From Duganella dendranthematis (lineage in GTDB: Bacteria > Pseudomonadota > Gammaproteobacteria > Burkholderiales > Burkholderiaceae_D), in assembly GCF_012849375.1 (NCBI RefSeq), contig NZ_CP051684.1, forward strand, positions 2,666,001-2,730,000: a stretch of DNA of 64,000 nucleotides, read 5' to 3'. A model generated the notes under the pieces. That model was not told the origin of the DNA, searched no databases, and worked only from the letters and a program-made list of their open reading frames with translations. The translations under genes and the position numbers were made by a program. Shown in pieces: positions 35,354-44,696 of this stretch (its first letter is position 1; every line of letters starts with the position of its first letter).

Positions 35354-36841
35354 TTGTCTTCTTCGTACCGCCACACCGCAGCCCTGCTGCTGATGTTGTC
35401 GCTCGGCGCGGCCGGACTCACCGCCGCCGCGCCGTTCGCCAAGCCTACCGAACGCAGCAAGCAGAAAGCGGTGGCCGAGGCCGAGCGCGCCGGCCTGCAG
35501 CAAAAGCTGTCGAGCCTGAAAAAGGACATCAGCAAGACCGAGAGCGCCAAGGATGACGCCGCCGATACGCTGGCCGCATCGGAGCAGGCGATTTCCGACG
35601 CCAACCGCGCGCTGCGCGACCTGCAGCAGGAGCAGGGCGACACCAACGTCAAGCTGCAACAGCTGTCGTCCGAGCACGAGCGGCTGGCGGCCACGGTCGC
35701 CCAGCAGAAGCAGCAACTGGCCAAGCTGCTGCGCGACCAGTACGTGGCGGGCAATGAAGACCGCATCAAGCTGCTGCTGTCCGGCGACAATCCCAACCGC
35801 ATCAACCGCGACCTGCAAATGCTGTCGTATGTGTCGCAGGCGCAGGCGCGGCTGCTGGAGTCGCTGCGCGGCAACCTCAAGGCCGTCGAGGTCAACCAGG
35901 AACAGGCGCAGAACGCCAAGGACGAGCTGGAAGAAATCGCTGCGGAGCAGTTGCAGCAGAAAGCCAAGCTGGAGCAGGAAAAGGGCCGCCGCGCGGCCTT
36001 GCTGTCCAGTTTGTCGAGCAAGCTGGTGGCCCAGCGCAAGGAAGCGGGCAACCTGGAGCGCGACGAGCAGCGCATGAGCAGCCTGGTCGACAAGCTGAGC
36101 AAGCTGATCGCCGAACAGGCCGCCGCCGCCGCCGCCGAGAAGAAACGTCAGGAACAAGTGGCGGCCGCCCGCGCCGCCGCCAAGGCCAAGGCCGAAGCCG
36201 ATGCCCGCGCGCTGGCCAAAGCCAAGGCCGCCGAAGCGGAGCGCCAGCGTCTGGCCAAGGCCAACAACAGCAAGTCCGGCACCATCAAGCCGGTGAAGCC
36301 CACCGCGCCGAATCCGGCCGACGCCATCGATGCCGACGAACCGCCGAAAATGGCCGAGGTCAGGCCGGCGCCGGCGCCAACGCCGGTGGACAACACGCCG
36401 CCGGCCAAGCCGGCCGACATCGCGCTGGCGCCGGTCGCGCCGGCCGGCGCTTTTGCCAGCCTGAAAGGCCAGCTGCGCGCGCCGGTGGCCGGCAAGGTCA
36501 CCGCCAAGTTCGGATCGCGCCGCGGCGACGGGCCGACCTGGAAAGGCGTGTTCATCCGCGCCAGCGAGGGGGCCGAGGTGCACGCCGTGGCCACCGGCCG
36601 GGTGGTGATCGCCGAGTGGATGCGCGGCTTCGGCAACCTGATCATCATCGACCACGGCGGCCAGTATCTGAGCCTGTACGCCAACAACGAGGCGCTGCTC
36701 AAGCGTCCGGGCGACGTGGTCAAGCCGGGCGACGTGATTTCCAGTGTCGGCAATACCGGCAGTAGCGAAGAATCAGGGCTATACTTCGAACTTCGCCATC
36801 AGGGCGCGACATTCGACCCGGCTGGCTGGGTCAAGTTTTAA
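35354..36841 (+). CDS. envC: EnvC-like murein hydrolase activator (degenerate M23/LytM domain)
   Basis: A 495-residue periplasmic protein. A signal peptide (SYRHTAALLLMLSLGAAG) leads into about 240 residues of coiled coil, then an Ala/Lys/Pro-rich linker and a C-terminal LytM domain (about 375-495). The zinc ligands of active M23 peptidases are missing: the first His/Asp positions read WKGVFIR and the HLHFE site reads GLYFEL, as in EnvC, which activates amidases instead of cutting. The start is best set at TTG 35354, 1 base after gpmA stops; an ATG at 35393 would remove part of the signal peptide. Confidence 0.88.
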   Translation: MSSSYRHTAALLLMLSLGAAGLTAAAPFAKPTERSKQKAVAEAERAGLQQKLSSLKKDISKTESAKDDAADTLAASEQAISDANRALRDLQQEQGDTNVKLQQLSSEHERLAATVAQQKQQLAKLLRDQYVAGNEDRIKLLLSGDNPNRINRDLQMLSYVSQAQARLLESLRGNLKAVEVNQEQAQNAKDELEEIAAEQLQQKAKLEQEKGRRAALLSSLSSKLVAQRKEAGNLERDEQRMSSLVDKLSKLIAEQAAAAAAEKKRQEQVAAARAAAKAKAEADARALAKAKAAEAERQRLAKANNSKSGTIKPVKPTAPNPADAIDADEPPKMAEVRPAPAPTPVDNTPPAKPADIALAPVAPAGAFASLKGQLRAPVAGKVTAKFGSRRGDGPTWKGVFIRASEGAEVHAVATGRVVIAEWMRGFGNLIIIDHGGQYLSLYANNEALLKRPGDVVKPGDVISSVGNTGSSEESGLYFELRHQGATFDPAGWVKF

Positions 36842-36856
36842 GGTTTGCGGAAAAAT

Positions 36857-38338
36857 ATGGGCAACAAAGTCAAGAACATCGGCCTGATCGGCCTCGGTAT
36901 GGTGGCTGGTGTTGCCGCCTCGTTCCAGTTTTCCGCCATCGCGCAAAAAGTCACCGGCACCCCGCTGCCGCTGGAAGAACTGCGCCAGCTGTCGGATGTG
37001 TTTGGCCTGATCAAGACCGATTACGTCGAAACCGTCGACGACAAAAAGCTGCTGACCGAAGCCATTTCCGGCATGGTGGCCTCGCTCGACCCGCATTCGG
37101 TCTACCTCGACAAGAAAGCCTTCCGCGAAATGCGCGAGACGGTGGCCGGCAAATTCGTCGGCATCGGCGTCGAAGTCGGCCTGGAAGATGGCTACATCAA
37201 GGTGGTCTCGCCGATTGAAGACACGCCCGCGTTCAAGGCCGGCATCAAGGCCGGCGACCTGATTACCCGCATCGACGGCACGCTGATCAAGGGCATGTCG
37301 CTGGACGAGTCGGTGAAGAAGATGCGCGGCGAGGTGCACTCCAAGGTCAGCGTCACCATCAGCCGCAAGGACGAGGACAAGCCGCTGGTGTTCAACATCA
37401 CGCGCGAGGAAATCCGCGTGCAGAGCGTCAAGGCCAAGATCATCGAGCCGGGTTATGCCTGGGTACGCATTTCGCAGTTCCAGGAACCGACGGTGGACGA
37501 CATGGCCAAGAAGATCACCGCCCTGTACCAGCAAGACCCCCACATCAAGGGCCTGGTGCTGGACCTGCGCAACGATCCGGGCGGCGTGGTGCCGGGCGCG
37601 ATCGGCGTCTCGGCCGCCTTCCTGCCGAAAGATTCCGTCATCGTCTCGACCAACGGCCAGTTGGCGACTTCCAAGGAGACCTTCTACGGCCGCCAGGAAT
37701 TCTACGCGCCGCGCGCCAAGAGCGACCCGCTGGCCAAGCTGCCGGCCGGCCTGAAAGACGTGCCGATGGTGGTGCTGGTGAACGCCGGTTCCGCCTCGGC
37801 CTCGGAAATCGTCGCCGGCGCGCTGCAGGATTACAAGCGCGCCACCGTGATCGGCCAGCAGACCTTCGGCAAAGGCTCGGTACAGACCTTGCGCCAGCTG
37901 ACCGCCGATACCGCCGTCAAGCTGACCACCGCCCGCTACTACACGCCGAAAAACCGCGCCATCCAGGCGCGCGGCATCACGCCCGATCTGCTGGTGGACG
38001 AAACGGCGGAAGGCGATGGCCTGAACGGCCTGCGCGTGCGCGAAGCCGACCTGCAAAAACACCTCGGCAACGACAAGGAACCGGAACAGGCCAACAAGCG
38101 CGATGTGGTGGAAGACGAACAACGCCTGTCGGCGCTGTCGAAAAAATGGAAACCGGTGGAATTCGGCTCCAAGGACGACTTCCAGCTGGCGCAGGCGCTG
38201 AACCACTTCAAGGGCTTGCCGGTTCAGGTATCGAAGGCGGACGCCAAGCCGGCCAATGATGTCGGCGAGACCAAGCCGGATACGCCAACCACGCCAACCA
38301 CGCCGACGCCGCTCAAGCCCGACACCAAAGCCAAATAA
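36857..38338 (+). CDS. ctpA: Carboxyl-terminal processing protease, S41 family
   Basis: A 493-residue periplasmic protease with one N-terminal signal/anchor, a PDZ domain (about 80-170) and an S41 domain. The catalytic Ser is in VNAGSASASEI and the Lys is in QTFGKGSVQ. The tail after residue 460 is Thr/Pro/Lys-rich. It follows the envC-like gene by 15 bases; the gpmA-envC-ctp string is common in betaproteobacteria, and the two envelope proteins may share a task in cell division. Confidence 0.94.
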   Translation: MGNKVKNIGLIGLGMVAGVAASFQFSAIAQKVTGTPLPLEELRQLSDVFGLIKTDYVETVDDKKLLTEAISGMVASLDPHSVYLDKKAFREMRETVAGKFVGIGVEVGLEDGYIKVVSPIEDTPAFKAGIKAGDLITRIDGTLIKGMSLDESVKKMRGEVHSKVSVTISRKDEDKPLVFNITREEIRVQSVKAKIIEPGYAWVRISQFQEPTVDDMAKKITALYQQDPHIKGLVLDLRNDPGGVVPGAIGVSAAFLPKDSVIVSTNGQLATSKETFYGRQEFYAPRAKSDPLAKLPAGLKDVPMVVLVNAGSASASEIVAGALQDYKRATVIGQQTFGKGSVQTLRQLTADTAVKLTTARYYTPKNRAIQARGITPDLLVDETAEGDGLNGLRVREADLQKHLGNDKEPEQANKRDVVEDEQRLSALSKKWKPVEFGSKDDFQLAQALNHFKGLPVQVSKADAKPANDVGETKPDTPTTPTTPTPLKPDTKAK

Positions 38339-38368
38339 CCGCATGCGCGCCAACGCCGCATAGAGACG

Positions 38369-39118
38369 ATGGACGACTCACAACTGCTGCGCTACTCGCG
38401 CCACATCCTGCTAGACGAAATCGGCATCGAAGGCCAACAGGCGCTGCTCGACGCGCATGCGCTGGTGATCGGCGCCGGCGGCCTCGGTTCACCGGCCGGC
38501 ATGTACCTGGCCTCTGCCGGTGTTGGCCACATCACGCTGGTCGATAACGACACGGTCGACCTGACCAATCTGCAACGCCAGATCGCCCACACCACGCAGC
38601 GCGTCGGCCAGCCCAAGGCCGAATCGGCGCGCCTGACGCTGCAGCAGATCAATCCCGACATCACCGTCACCGCGCTGAACGAACGGGTGGACGACGCTCG
38701 CCTGGCGCAGCTGGTGGCGCAGGCCGACGTGGTGCTGGACTGCACCGACAACTTCGCTACCCGTCACGCCGTCAACCGCGCCTGCGTGGCGGCCGGCAAG
38801 CCGCTGGTGTCCGGCGCCGTGATCCGCTTCGACGGCCAGATCAGCGTGTTCGATCCGCGCAGCGGCGAACAGCCGTGCTACTCCTGCCTGTTCCCGCAGG
38901 ACCAGAAGTTTGAAGACGTGGCCTGTTCCACCATGGGCGTGTTTGCGCCGCTGGTGGGCGTGGTCGGCGCCATGCAGGCCGCCGAGGCGCTCAAGCTGCT
39001 GATGGGCGTCGGCGCCCCGCTGGCCGGCCGCCTGCTGATGCTGGACGGGCTGCACATGGAATGGACCAGCATCGGCGTCGCCCGCAACGGCGCCTGCCCG
39101 GTGTGCGCCGCCAAGTAA
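38369..39118 (+). CDS. MoeB/ThiF/HesA-family adenylyltransferase
   Basis: A 249-residue E1-like enzyme that adenylates the C-terminus of a ubiquitin-fold sulfur carrier (MoaD or ThiS). The nucleotide motif is GAGGLGSP at residues 36-43. The two zinc Cys pairs are CYSC and CPVC, the conserved Cys of DVACSTMGVFAP is present, and there is no rhodanese extension. Sequence alone does not separate MoeB from ThiF; no moa or thi gene is adjacent. Confidence 0.9.
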   Translation: MDDSQLLRYSRHILLDEIGIEGQQALLDAHALVIGAGGLGSPAGMYLASAGVGHITLVDNDTVDLTNLQRQIAHTTQRVGQPKAESARLTLQQINPDITVTALNERVDDARLAQLVAQADVVLDCTDNFATRHAVNRACVAAGKPLVSGAVIRFDGQISVFDPRSGEQPCYSCLFPQDQKFEDVACSTMGVFAPLVGVVGAMQAAEALKLLMGVGAPLAGRLLMLDGLHMEWTSIGVARNGACPVCAAK

Positions 39119-39209
39119 GACCTTGTAAAGAAACTGTCATATTAAGATCGATTTAAGCACTAAAGCGGATAAATTGGGGCCGGATATCGCCATGGCCTGA
39201 ATTCCGCCT

Positions 39210-39215
39210 TATACT
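39210..39215 (+). promoter_or_regulatory. Candidate -10 of the type II secretion operon
   Basis: TATACT lies 29 bases before the gspG ATG in the 125-bp gap after the MoeB-like gene. No convincing -35 is seen at 16-18 bases. No strong ribosome site precedes gspG. Confidence 0.35.
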
Positions 39216-39243
39216 CTGCACTCTTTAAATTTGTTATCAGATT

Positions 39244-39699
39244 ATGAAAAAGCTCTCACTTCGCAGCTCTGCCGCACGACGCATCCAGCGTGGCTTTACG
39301 CTGATTGAAATCATGGTTGTCGTGGTGATCATGGGCGTGCTGGCGGCCATGGTGGTGCCGAAGCTGCTGAACCGCGCCGGCGACTCCAAGGTGTCCGCCG
39401 CCAAGGTCGACATCGCGACCCTGATGCAAGCACTGAAACTGTACAAGCTGGATAACCAGCGCTACCCGACCACTGAACAAGGCCTGCAGGCGCTGATCGA
39501 GAAGCCGGCCAGCGGCCCGGCCGCCAACGGCTGGAAGTCCGGCGGCTATGTTGAGAAAATGCCGAAAGACCCGTGGGGCAATCCATACCAGTACCTGTCG
39601 CCTGGCATCAAGGGCGAAGTCGACGTGTTCTCCTACGGCGCCGACGGCCAGCCGGGTGGCACCGGCAACGATGCCGACATCGGCTCCTGGGACAACTGA
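39244..39699 (+). CDS. gspG: Type II secretion major pseudopilin GspG
   Basis: A 151-residue prepilin: basic leader, cleavage site RG-FTLIEIMVVV with Glu5, hydrophobic helix, and the GspG signature LDNQRYPTTEQGLQALIEKP. It ends with a calcium-loop-like GTGNDADIGSWDN. GspG polymerises into the pseudopilus that pushes substrates through the secretin. First gene of the twelve-gene operon. Confidence 0.96.
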   Translation: MKKLSLRSSAARRIQRGFTLIEIMVVVVIMGVLAAMVVPKLLNRAGDSKVSAAKVDIATLMQALKLYKLDNQRYPTTEQGLQALIEKPASGPAANGWKSGGYVEKMPKDPWGNPYQYLSPGIKGEVDVFSYGADGQPGGTGNDADIGSWDN

Positions 39700-39720
39700 T
39701 CACTGACGGGACGCGGTATC

Positions 39721-40191
39721 ATGCGCACCGGCCAGCGGGGCTTCACGCTGATCGAACTGCTGGTGGTGATGGTCATCCTGGGCGTCACCCTGGGACTGGT
39801 GACGCTCAGCGCGATGCCGGGCCAGAAGCAGTCGATGCAGCAAGACGCCAAGCGCATCGCGCTGCTGCTGCAATTGGCGCGCGATGAGGCCATCGTGCGC
39901 AACCGCCAGATCGCCTTCGAGGCGGGCAGCGACAGCTACCGCTTCATGATCCGCAACGATAACAAGCAATGGGAGCAGGTAGTGCAGGACGACCTGCTGC
40001 GCGAGCGCGAATTCAAGAATAGCCCGGTCACGCTGATGCTGGACCCGGCGCCGGCGCTGCCGGAAGCCACGCTGCGCATCGTCTTCGGCCGCGAGCCGGT
40101 GGATAAACCTTTTGTGCTGACCATGGCCGCCAACGACGGCAGCAGTGTCGTCATCCGCGCCGACGGCATTGGCCATTTCACGGTGGACTGA
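39721..40191 (+). CDS. gspH: Type II secretion minor pseudopilin GspH
   Basis: A 156-residue protein with prepilin motif RG-FTLIELLVVMVI, followed by the GspH beta-rich head. It starts 21 bases after gspG. Confidence 0.92.
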   Translation: MRTGQRGFTLIELLVVMVILGVTLGLVTLSAMPGQKQSMQQDAKRIALLLQLARDEAIVRNRQIAFEAGSDSYRFMIRNDNKQWEQVVQDDLLREREFKNSPVTLMLDPAPALPEATLRIVFGREPVDKPFVLTMAANDGSSVVIRADGIGHFTVD

Positions 40192-40192
40192 C

Positions 40193-40576
40193 ATGCGCCG
40201 CTCCCGCTCCTTCTTCTCCTCCCACGGATTCACCATGCTGGAAGTGCTGGTCGCGCTGATGATCGTCGCCACCGCGCTGATCGCGTCGCTGCGCGCGGTC
40301 GGCAGCCTGACCGGCAACAGCGACGGCCTGCGCGCCAATATGATGGCCACTTGGTCGGCCGAGAACCGGCTGGTGCAAATGCGCCTGTCGCGCGTGTTCC
40401 CGCCGATCGGCAAGACCACCTACGAATGCCCGCAGGGCGACTTGCAACTGATGTGCGAGGAAGACGTCATCGCCAGCCCCAATCCGCGCTTCCGCCGGGT
40501 CGAGGTCAGCGTGTATGAGGCCAGCCATCCGGAGCGCCGCATCATCAAGCTGGTTCAATTGGTGCTGAATTCATGA
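40193..40576 (+). CDS. gspI: Type II secretion minor pseudopilin GspI
   Basis: A 127-residue protein with cleavage site HG-FTMLEVLVALMI. The ATG at 40193 lies 1 base after the gspH stop; a longer in-frame start within gspH is rejected because it would bury the leader. It forms the pseudopilus tip with J and K. Confidence 0.93.
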   Translation: MRRSRSFFSSHGFTMLEVLVALMIVATALIASLRAVGSLTGNSDGLRANMMATWSAENRLVQMRLSRVFPPIGKTTYECPQGDLQLMCEEDVIASPNPRFRRVEVSVYEASHPERRIIKLVQLVLNS

Positions 40577-41214
40577 AGTTCCGGGTGCGCGGCTTCACGC
40601 TGGTTGAACTGCTGCTGGCCATTTCCATCCTGGCCGTGATCGCGGTGCTGGGCTGGCGTGGGCTGGACAGCATCATCCGTTCGCGCGTGATGCTGACCGC
40701 CGACATGGAGCAGACGCGCGGCCTGCAACTGGCGTTCGCGCAGATGCAGAGCGATTGTGAAAACCTGGCCTCCAGCGCGCTGCTGCATCGCCGCGCCTTC
40801 ATCCAGGCCGAGGACAGCCGCATTACGCTGGTGCGCATGGTGATGGCCGATAACCAGGCCACGCGCTTGCAGGTGGTGTCCTACCGCGTCAACGCCGACG
40901 GCGTGCTGACGCGGCGCGAGTCGACTTCCACGCGTGACCTGGCGCAGCTGGACAACCTGTGGCAGGCGGCGCTCAGCGATACCGATCCGGGTGGCGCGGT
41001 GTCGCTGCAATCGAATGTGCAGGGCATGAGCATGCGCTTGTGGGTGCCGGGTGCGAGCCTGGTTCCCACCGCCGCCAATGCCGGTGGCTGGGTGGCGGCG
41101 GCCGGTGTCACCAGCGCCGGCGTCACCAGTCTGCCGAATGGGCTGGAAGTGTCGCTGATGCTGCGCGGGCAGCAGATCCCGATGGTGAAGTCCTTCCTGC
41201 TGGGGGCACTGTGA
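40573..41214 (+). CDS. gspJ: Type II secretion minor pseudopilin GspJ
   Basis: A 213-residue protein with RG-FTLVELLLAISI and the GspJ head (GWRGLDSIIRSR). Its ATG overlaps the gspI stop by four bases. Confidence 0.94.
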   Translation: MKFRVRGFTLVELLLAISILAVIAVLGWRGLDSIIRSRVMLTADMEQTRGLQLAFAQMQSDCENLASSALLHRRAFIQAEDSRITLVRMVMADNQATRLQVVSYRVNADGVLTRRESTSTRDLAQLDNLWQAALSDTDPGGAVSLQSNVQGMSMRLWVPGASLVPTAANAGGWVAAAGVTSAGVTSLPNGLEVSLMLRGQQIPMVKSFLLGAL

Positions 41215-42143
41215 AGCTGAAACGGCAACGCGGGGTCGCCATTATCACGGCGCTGCTGCTGACGACCCTGGCGATCACCATCGTCACCAGCCTGTTCTGG
41301 CAGCAGCAGGTACAGGTGCGCTCGATGGAAAACCAGCGCTTGCAGTTGCAGACCCGCTGGATTTTGCGCGGTGCGCTGGACCTGAGCCGTTTGATCCTCA
41401 ACCAGGACTTGATGGACTCGCCCAACATCACGCAGCAAAATGGCGTGTGGGCCACGCCGCTGGAAGAGACGCGGCTCGACGATTACGTCGAACGTGAGCG
41501 CCTGCAAGGGGAAAATTTTGACGCCACGCTGTCCGGCCGTATGACGGATGCGCTGGCGCGCTACAATCTTGGCAATCTGGCAGTGAGCAAAGTGGTGAGC
41601 AAGGAGCAGTTGGCGGTGTTCCAGCGGCTGCTGAGCAATTTGCGGCTCGACCCCGGCCTGGCGCAGGGCGTGGCCGACCTGGTGGCGCAGTCGCAGACGC
41701 TGGCCGGCGCGCAGCAGAGCAGCAGCACTGAACCGATGGAGCTGGTGCGGGCGGAAGATTTGCTGGCGGTGAGCGGCTTCACGCCAACCGCCATCGACCA
41801 GTTGCGCGATTATGTGATCGTGCTGCCGGCCAGCGGCACGGCGGTCAATGTCAATACCGCGCCGGCCGAAGTGGTGGCGGCGCTGGTGCCGGGTTTGTCG
41901 TTGTCGGATGCGGCGGCCATGGTCAATACGCGCAAGACCGTGTACTACCGCCAGAAAGCGGATTTCACGGGCACGGCGCAGATGTCCGGCAAGGCGAGCC
42001 TGGTATTTTGGGATGTGCGCAGCGATTACTTCCTGGCCTACAGCCGGGTGAAACTGGACCGGGCGACGCTGGAAACGCAGTCGCTGCTGGTGCGGCCGAA
42101 TAAAACGCCGACCACCAGGGTGGAATGGATACGGGAATACTAG
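41211..42143 (+). CDS. gspK: Type II secretion minor pseudopilin GspK
   Basis: A 310-residue large pseudopilin. It starts at GTG 41211, overlapping the gspJ stop (GTGA), and reads VKLKRQRG-VAIITALLLTTL. The absence of Glu5 is normal for GspK. The large helical domain contains VNVNTAPAEVVAALVPGLS, the helix-hairpin-helix-like signature of the family. It caps the pseudopilus. Confidence 0.93.
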   Translation: MKLKRQRGVAIITALLLTTLAITIVTSLFWQQQVQVRSMENQRLQLQTRWILRGALDLSRLILNQDLMDSPNITQQNGVWATPLEETRLDDYVERERLQGENFDATLSGRMTDALARYNLGNLAVSKVVSKEQLAVFQRLLSNLRLDPGLAQGVADLVAQSQTLAGAQQSSSTEPMELVRAEDLLAVSGFTPTAIDQLRDYVIVLPASGTAVNVNTAPAEVVAALVPGLSLSDAAAMVNTRKTVYYRQKADFTGTAQMSGKASLVFWDVRSDYFLAYSRVKLDRATLETQSLLVRPNKTPTTRVEWIREY

Positions 42144-42170
42144 AACAGCGATGAACGAAAGCGAGATCCT

Positions 42171-43406
42171 TTGACTACACTAATCATCCGCTATCCGGCC
42201 AAGGCCAGCGTCGACAGCGGCGCGGCCCAGACCTGCGCGTTCGCGCTGGTGGGCGACGGCGGCAACCTGCTGCAGCAAGGCGCGGCGCCGCTGGGCAACC
42301 TGGGCGACATGGTGGCGGCGGCACGCCGGGTGACGCTGCTGCTGGCGGCATCGGACACCGCGCTGCTGCGCATGAAAACGCCGCCGCTGTCAGGCGCCAA
42401 GCTGAAGGCGGCCTTGCCGGCGCTGGTGGAAGAACAGGTGCTGGGCGATCCGGCTGATTGCGTATTGGCCGCCACCGCCGCCGACGACGAAGGCATGCGC
42501 ACCGTGGCCGTGGTGCAGCGCGCGTGGCTGGAAGTGCTGGTCAAGGCGCTGCTGGCGCAGGGCGCGCAGGCGGTGTCGGTGATGCCGTCGCAATTGTGCC
42601 TGCCGTTCCAGCCGGGCGCCGTCTCGGCCGCGCTGGTGCCGGGCGACGCCGGTTTCGACCTGGTGATGCGCCAGTCGCAGTTTGAAGGCTTGGGTATGAC
42701 GCTGCCGGCGCAGCCGCAAGCCGCGCTGCAAACGTTGCGTGTGCTGGCCGGCGAGCAGCCGGTTACGCTGTACGTGTCGGCCGCGCAGAGAGCGCAACTG
42801 GCGCCGCTGGCTGCCGAGATTGCGCATCTGACGCTGGAAGAGGACCATTGGGCGCACTGGGTAGCCGGCGCGCGCAGCGCGGGGCTGGACCTGGCGCCGG
42901 CGCTGGGCAACAACGGCGCCTCGGCGCGCGCGTGGCAGCGCTGGCGCTGGCCGGTGCGCATCGCCGTGCTAGCGGTGCTGATCAATGTGGTGGGCGTAAA
43001 TATCGAATGGATGCGCCTCAAGGGCGAAGCCAAGGCCGTCAGCCAGTCGATGACACAGACCTTCAAATCGGTCTATCCGAAAGAACCGCTGGTGGCGGCG
43101 CCGCTGGAACAGATGCAGCGCAATATCCGCCTGGCGAAAGCCAGCAGCGGCGAAGCGGGCGGCGACGAATTCGTCACCCTGAGCGCAGCCTTTGGCGAAG
43201 CCATGAACGTCCTGCCACGCAAGGACATCATCGCCTCGCTGGAATACAAGGACCATGCATTGCTGATCAAGGTCAAACCGAATACCGTGGACGGGACGGC
43301 GGTGCAGCAACTGCGCGCCGCCCTGGCCGGCCGCAAGCTGGATATGCAGGAGCCGGTGCCGGGCGCCTGGAAGATCCAGCCGCTTAGCGCTGGAGGAAAA
43401 TCATGA
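42171..43406 (+). CDS. gspL: Type II secretion inner-membrane protein GspL
   Basis: A 411-residue protein with a cytoplasmic actin-like domain (1-255), one membrane helix (about 263-283, IAVLAVLINVVGVNIEW) and a periplasmic ferredoxin-like domain. It links GspE to the platform. Initiation at TTG is required because no nearby ATG fits the family start. Confidence 0.9.
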   Translation: MTTLIIRYPAKASVDSGAAQTCAFALVGDGGNLLQQGAAPLGNLGDMVAAARRVTLLLAASDTALLRMKTPPLSGAKLKAALPALVEEQVLGDPADCVLAATAADDEGMRTVAVVQRAWLEVLVKALLAQGAQAVSVMPSQLCLPFQPGAVSAALVPGDAGFDLVMRQSQFEGLGMTLPAQPQAALQTLRVLAGEQPVTLYVSAAQRAQLAPLAAEIAHLTLEEDHWAHWVAGARSAGLDLAPALGNNGASARAWQRWRWPVRIAVLAVLINVVGVNIEWMRLKGEAKAVSQSMTQTFKSVYPKEPLVAAPLEQMQRNIRLAKASSGEAGGDEFVTLSAAFGEAMNVLPRKDIIASLEYKDHALLIKVKPNTVDGTAVQQLRAALAGRKLDMQEPVPGAWKIQPLSAGGKS

Positions 43407-43912
43407 GCAAGCCGAATCCATTGAACACGCTGCGCGCGCGCGCCGACGCCTTCTGGCAGGTGCGCACCGAGCAGGAACGCAAGCTGCTGCGCATCGGCGG
43501 CATCGTCATCGGCCTGGCGCTGTTCTACAGCATCGCCGTCGATCCGGCCGTCAGCGGCACTGACCAGTTGCACAAGCAACTGCCGCAGCTGCACCAGCAG
43601 GCCGCCGAGATGCAGGGGATGGCGCGTGAAGCGCAGGCGCTGCAAGGGCAGAACACCATCGCGCCGACGCCGATGACGCGTGAAACCTTGAGCACCGGCC
43701 TGACCGCGCGCGGCCTCAATCCGCAGTCGCTCAACGTCACCGGCGAATACGCCAAGCTGCAATTCAACGGCGCGCAATATGCCGGCATCGTGGCGTGGCT
43801 GGACGCGATCCGCACCGAAAGCCGCATCAGCGTGGTGGACGCCAGTTTTACCGCGCAGGACACGGCGGGCGTGGTGAACGGCACGCTGACGCTGCGCCAG
43901 GGAGTCCGATGA
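43403..43912 (+). CDS. gspM: Type II secretion inner-membrane protein GspM
   Basis: A 169-residue bitopic protein with a membrane helix near residues 33-50 (IGGIVIGLALFYSIAVDP), short coiled coil and periplasmic domain. Partner of GspL. Its ATG overlaps the gspL stop by four bases. Confidence 0.9.
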   Translation: MSKPNPLNTLRARADAFWQVRTEQERKLLRIGGIVIGLALFYSIAVDPAVSGTDQLHKQLPQLHQQAAEMQGMAREAQALQGQNTIAPTPMTRETLSTGLTARGLNPQSLNVTGEYAKLQFNGAQYAGIVAWLDAIRTESRISVVDASFTAQDTAGVVNGTLTLRQGVR

Positions 43913-44682
43913 AGCGCGCCATGCTATGGTTGCTGACCATTGCGCTGACGATGGCTATCACGCTGCTGGTATTCTTTCCGGCGGCGTGGCTCGGTTCCAT
44001 CGTTGAATCGCGAACGGGCGGCCGTTTGACGCTGGGGGATGCGCAAGGTACGCTGTGGCGCGGTTCGGCCTTCATCGGCGGCGCGGCGGGCAATAACAGC
44101 CCGGTCACGCCGCTGCTGCCGGGTCGCTTCAGCTGGAAGATTTCGCCGCTGTCGCTGATCGGCATGGTCGAGCTGCAGCTGGAGAATCCGGAAGCGCTGG
44201 CGCAGCCGGTGACGTTCCGCGGCAGCTGGTCGCACTGGCAATTGAGTCCGTCGGCGTTGCTGCTGCCGGCGGAAGGCTTGTCCGGCCTGGGCGCGCCATT
44301 GAATACGCTGGCGCCGAGCGGCGCCATGCGGCTGTCGTGGACCGGGCTGGAGCTGGCGCTGGAAAACCGCCAGGCCAGCATCAACGGCCGCACCACGCTG
44401 GAGATGACCGACATGGCCTCGCGCCTGTCGTCGATCCGGCCACTGGGCAGCTACACGCTGGCGCTGGACTGGCACGGCCAGCAGGCGCAGTTGGCGCTGG
44501 ATTCCGTCAAAGGGCCGCTGCTGCTGAGTGGCCGGGGCAATTTGAACAACGGCCGCCTGCAGTTTTCCGGGCAGGCCGAGGCAGCACAGGGATACGAAGA
44601 GACGCTGGCCAATCTATTGAATTTGCTGGGCCAGCGCAAGCCAGGTAGTGATCGTAACGTCATCGCATTAGAGTTCCACTAA
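43909..44682 (+). CDS. gspN: Type II secretion protein GspN
   Basis: A 257-residue protein with one N-terminal membrane helix and the family motif GGRLTLGDAQGTLWRGSA. GspN is optional in type II systems. It starts at ATG 43909 overlapping the gspM stop (ATGA); a longer frame inside gspM is a shadow. Confidence 0.9.
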   Translation: MKRAMLWLLTIALTMAITLLVFFPAAWLGSIVESRTGGRLTLGDAQGTLWRGSAFIGGAAGNNSPVTPLLPGRFSWKISPLSLIGMVELQLENPEALAQPVTFRGSWSHWQLSPSALLLPAEGLSGLGAPLNTLAPSGAMRLSWTGLELALENRQASINGRTTLEMTDMASRLSSIRPLGSYTLALDWHGQQAQLALDSVKGPLLLSGRGNLNNGRLQFSGQAEAAQGYEETLANLLNLLGQRKPGSDRNVIALEFH

Positions 44683-44696
44683 ATTAAAGTCCGACT

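Noticed and set aside
36779..38353. A 524-codon frame antisense to the S41 protease gene
   Set aside because: Composition and position are those of a codon-bias shadow; the sense protein has full catalytic motifs.
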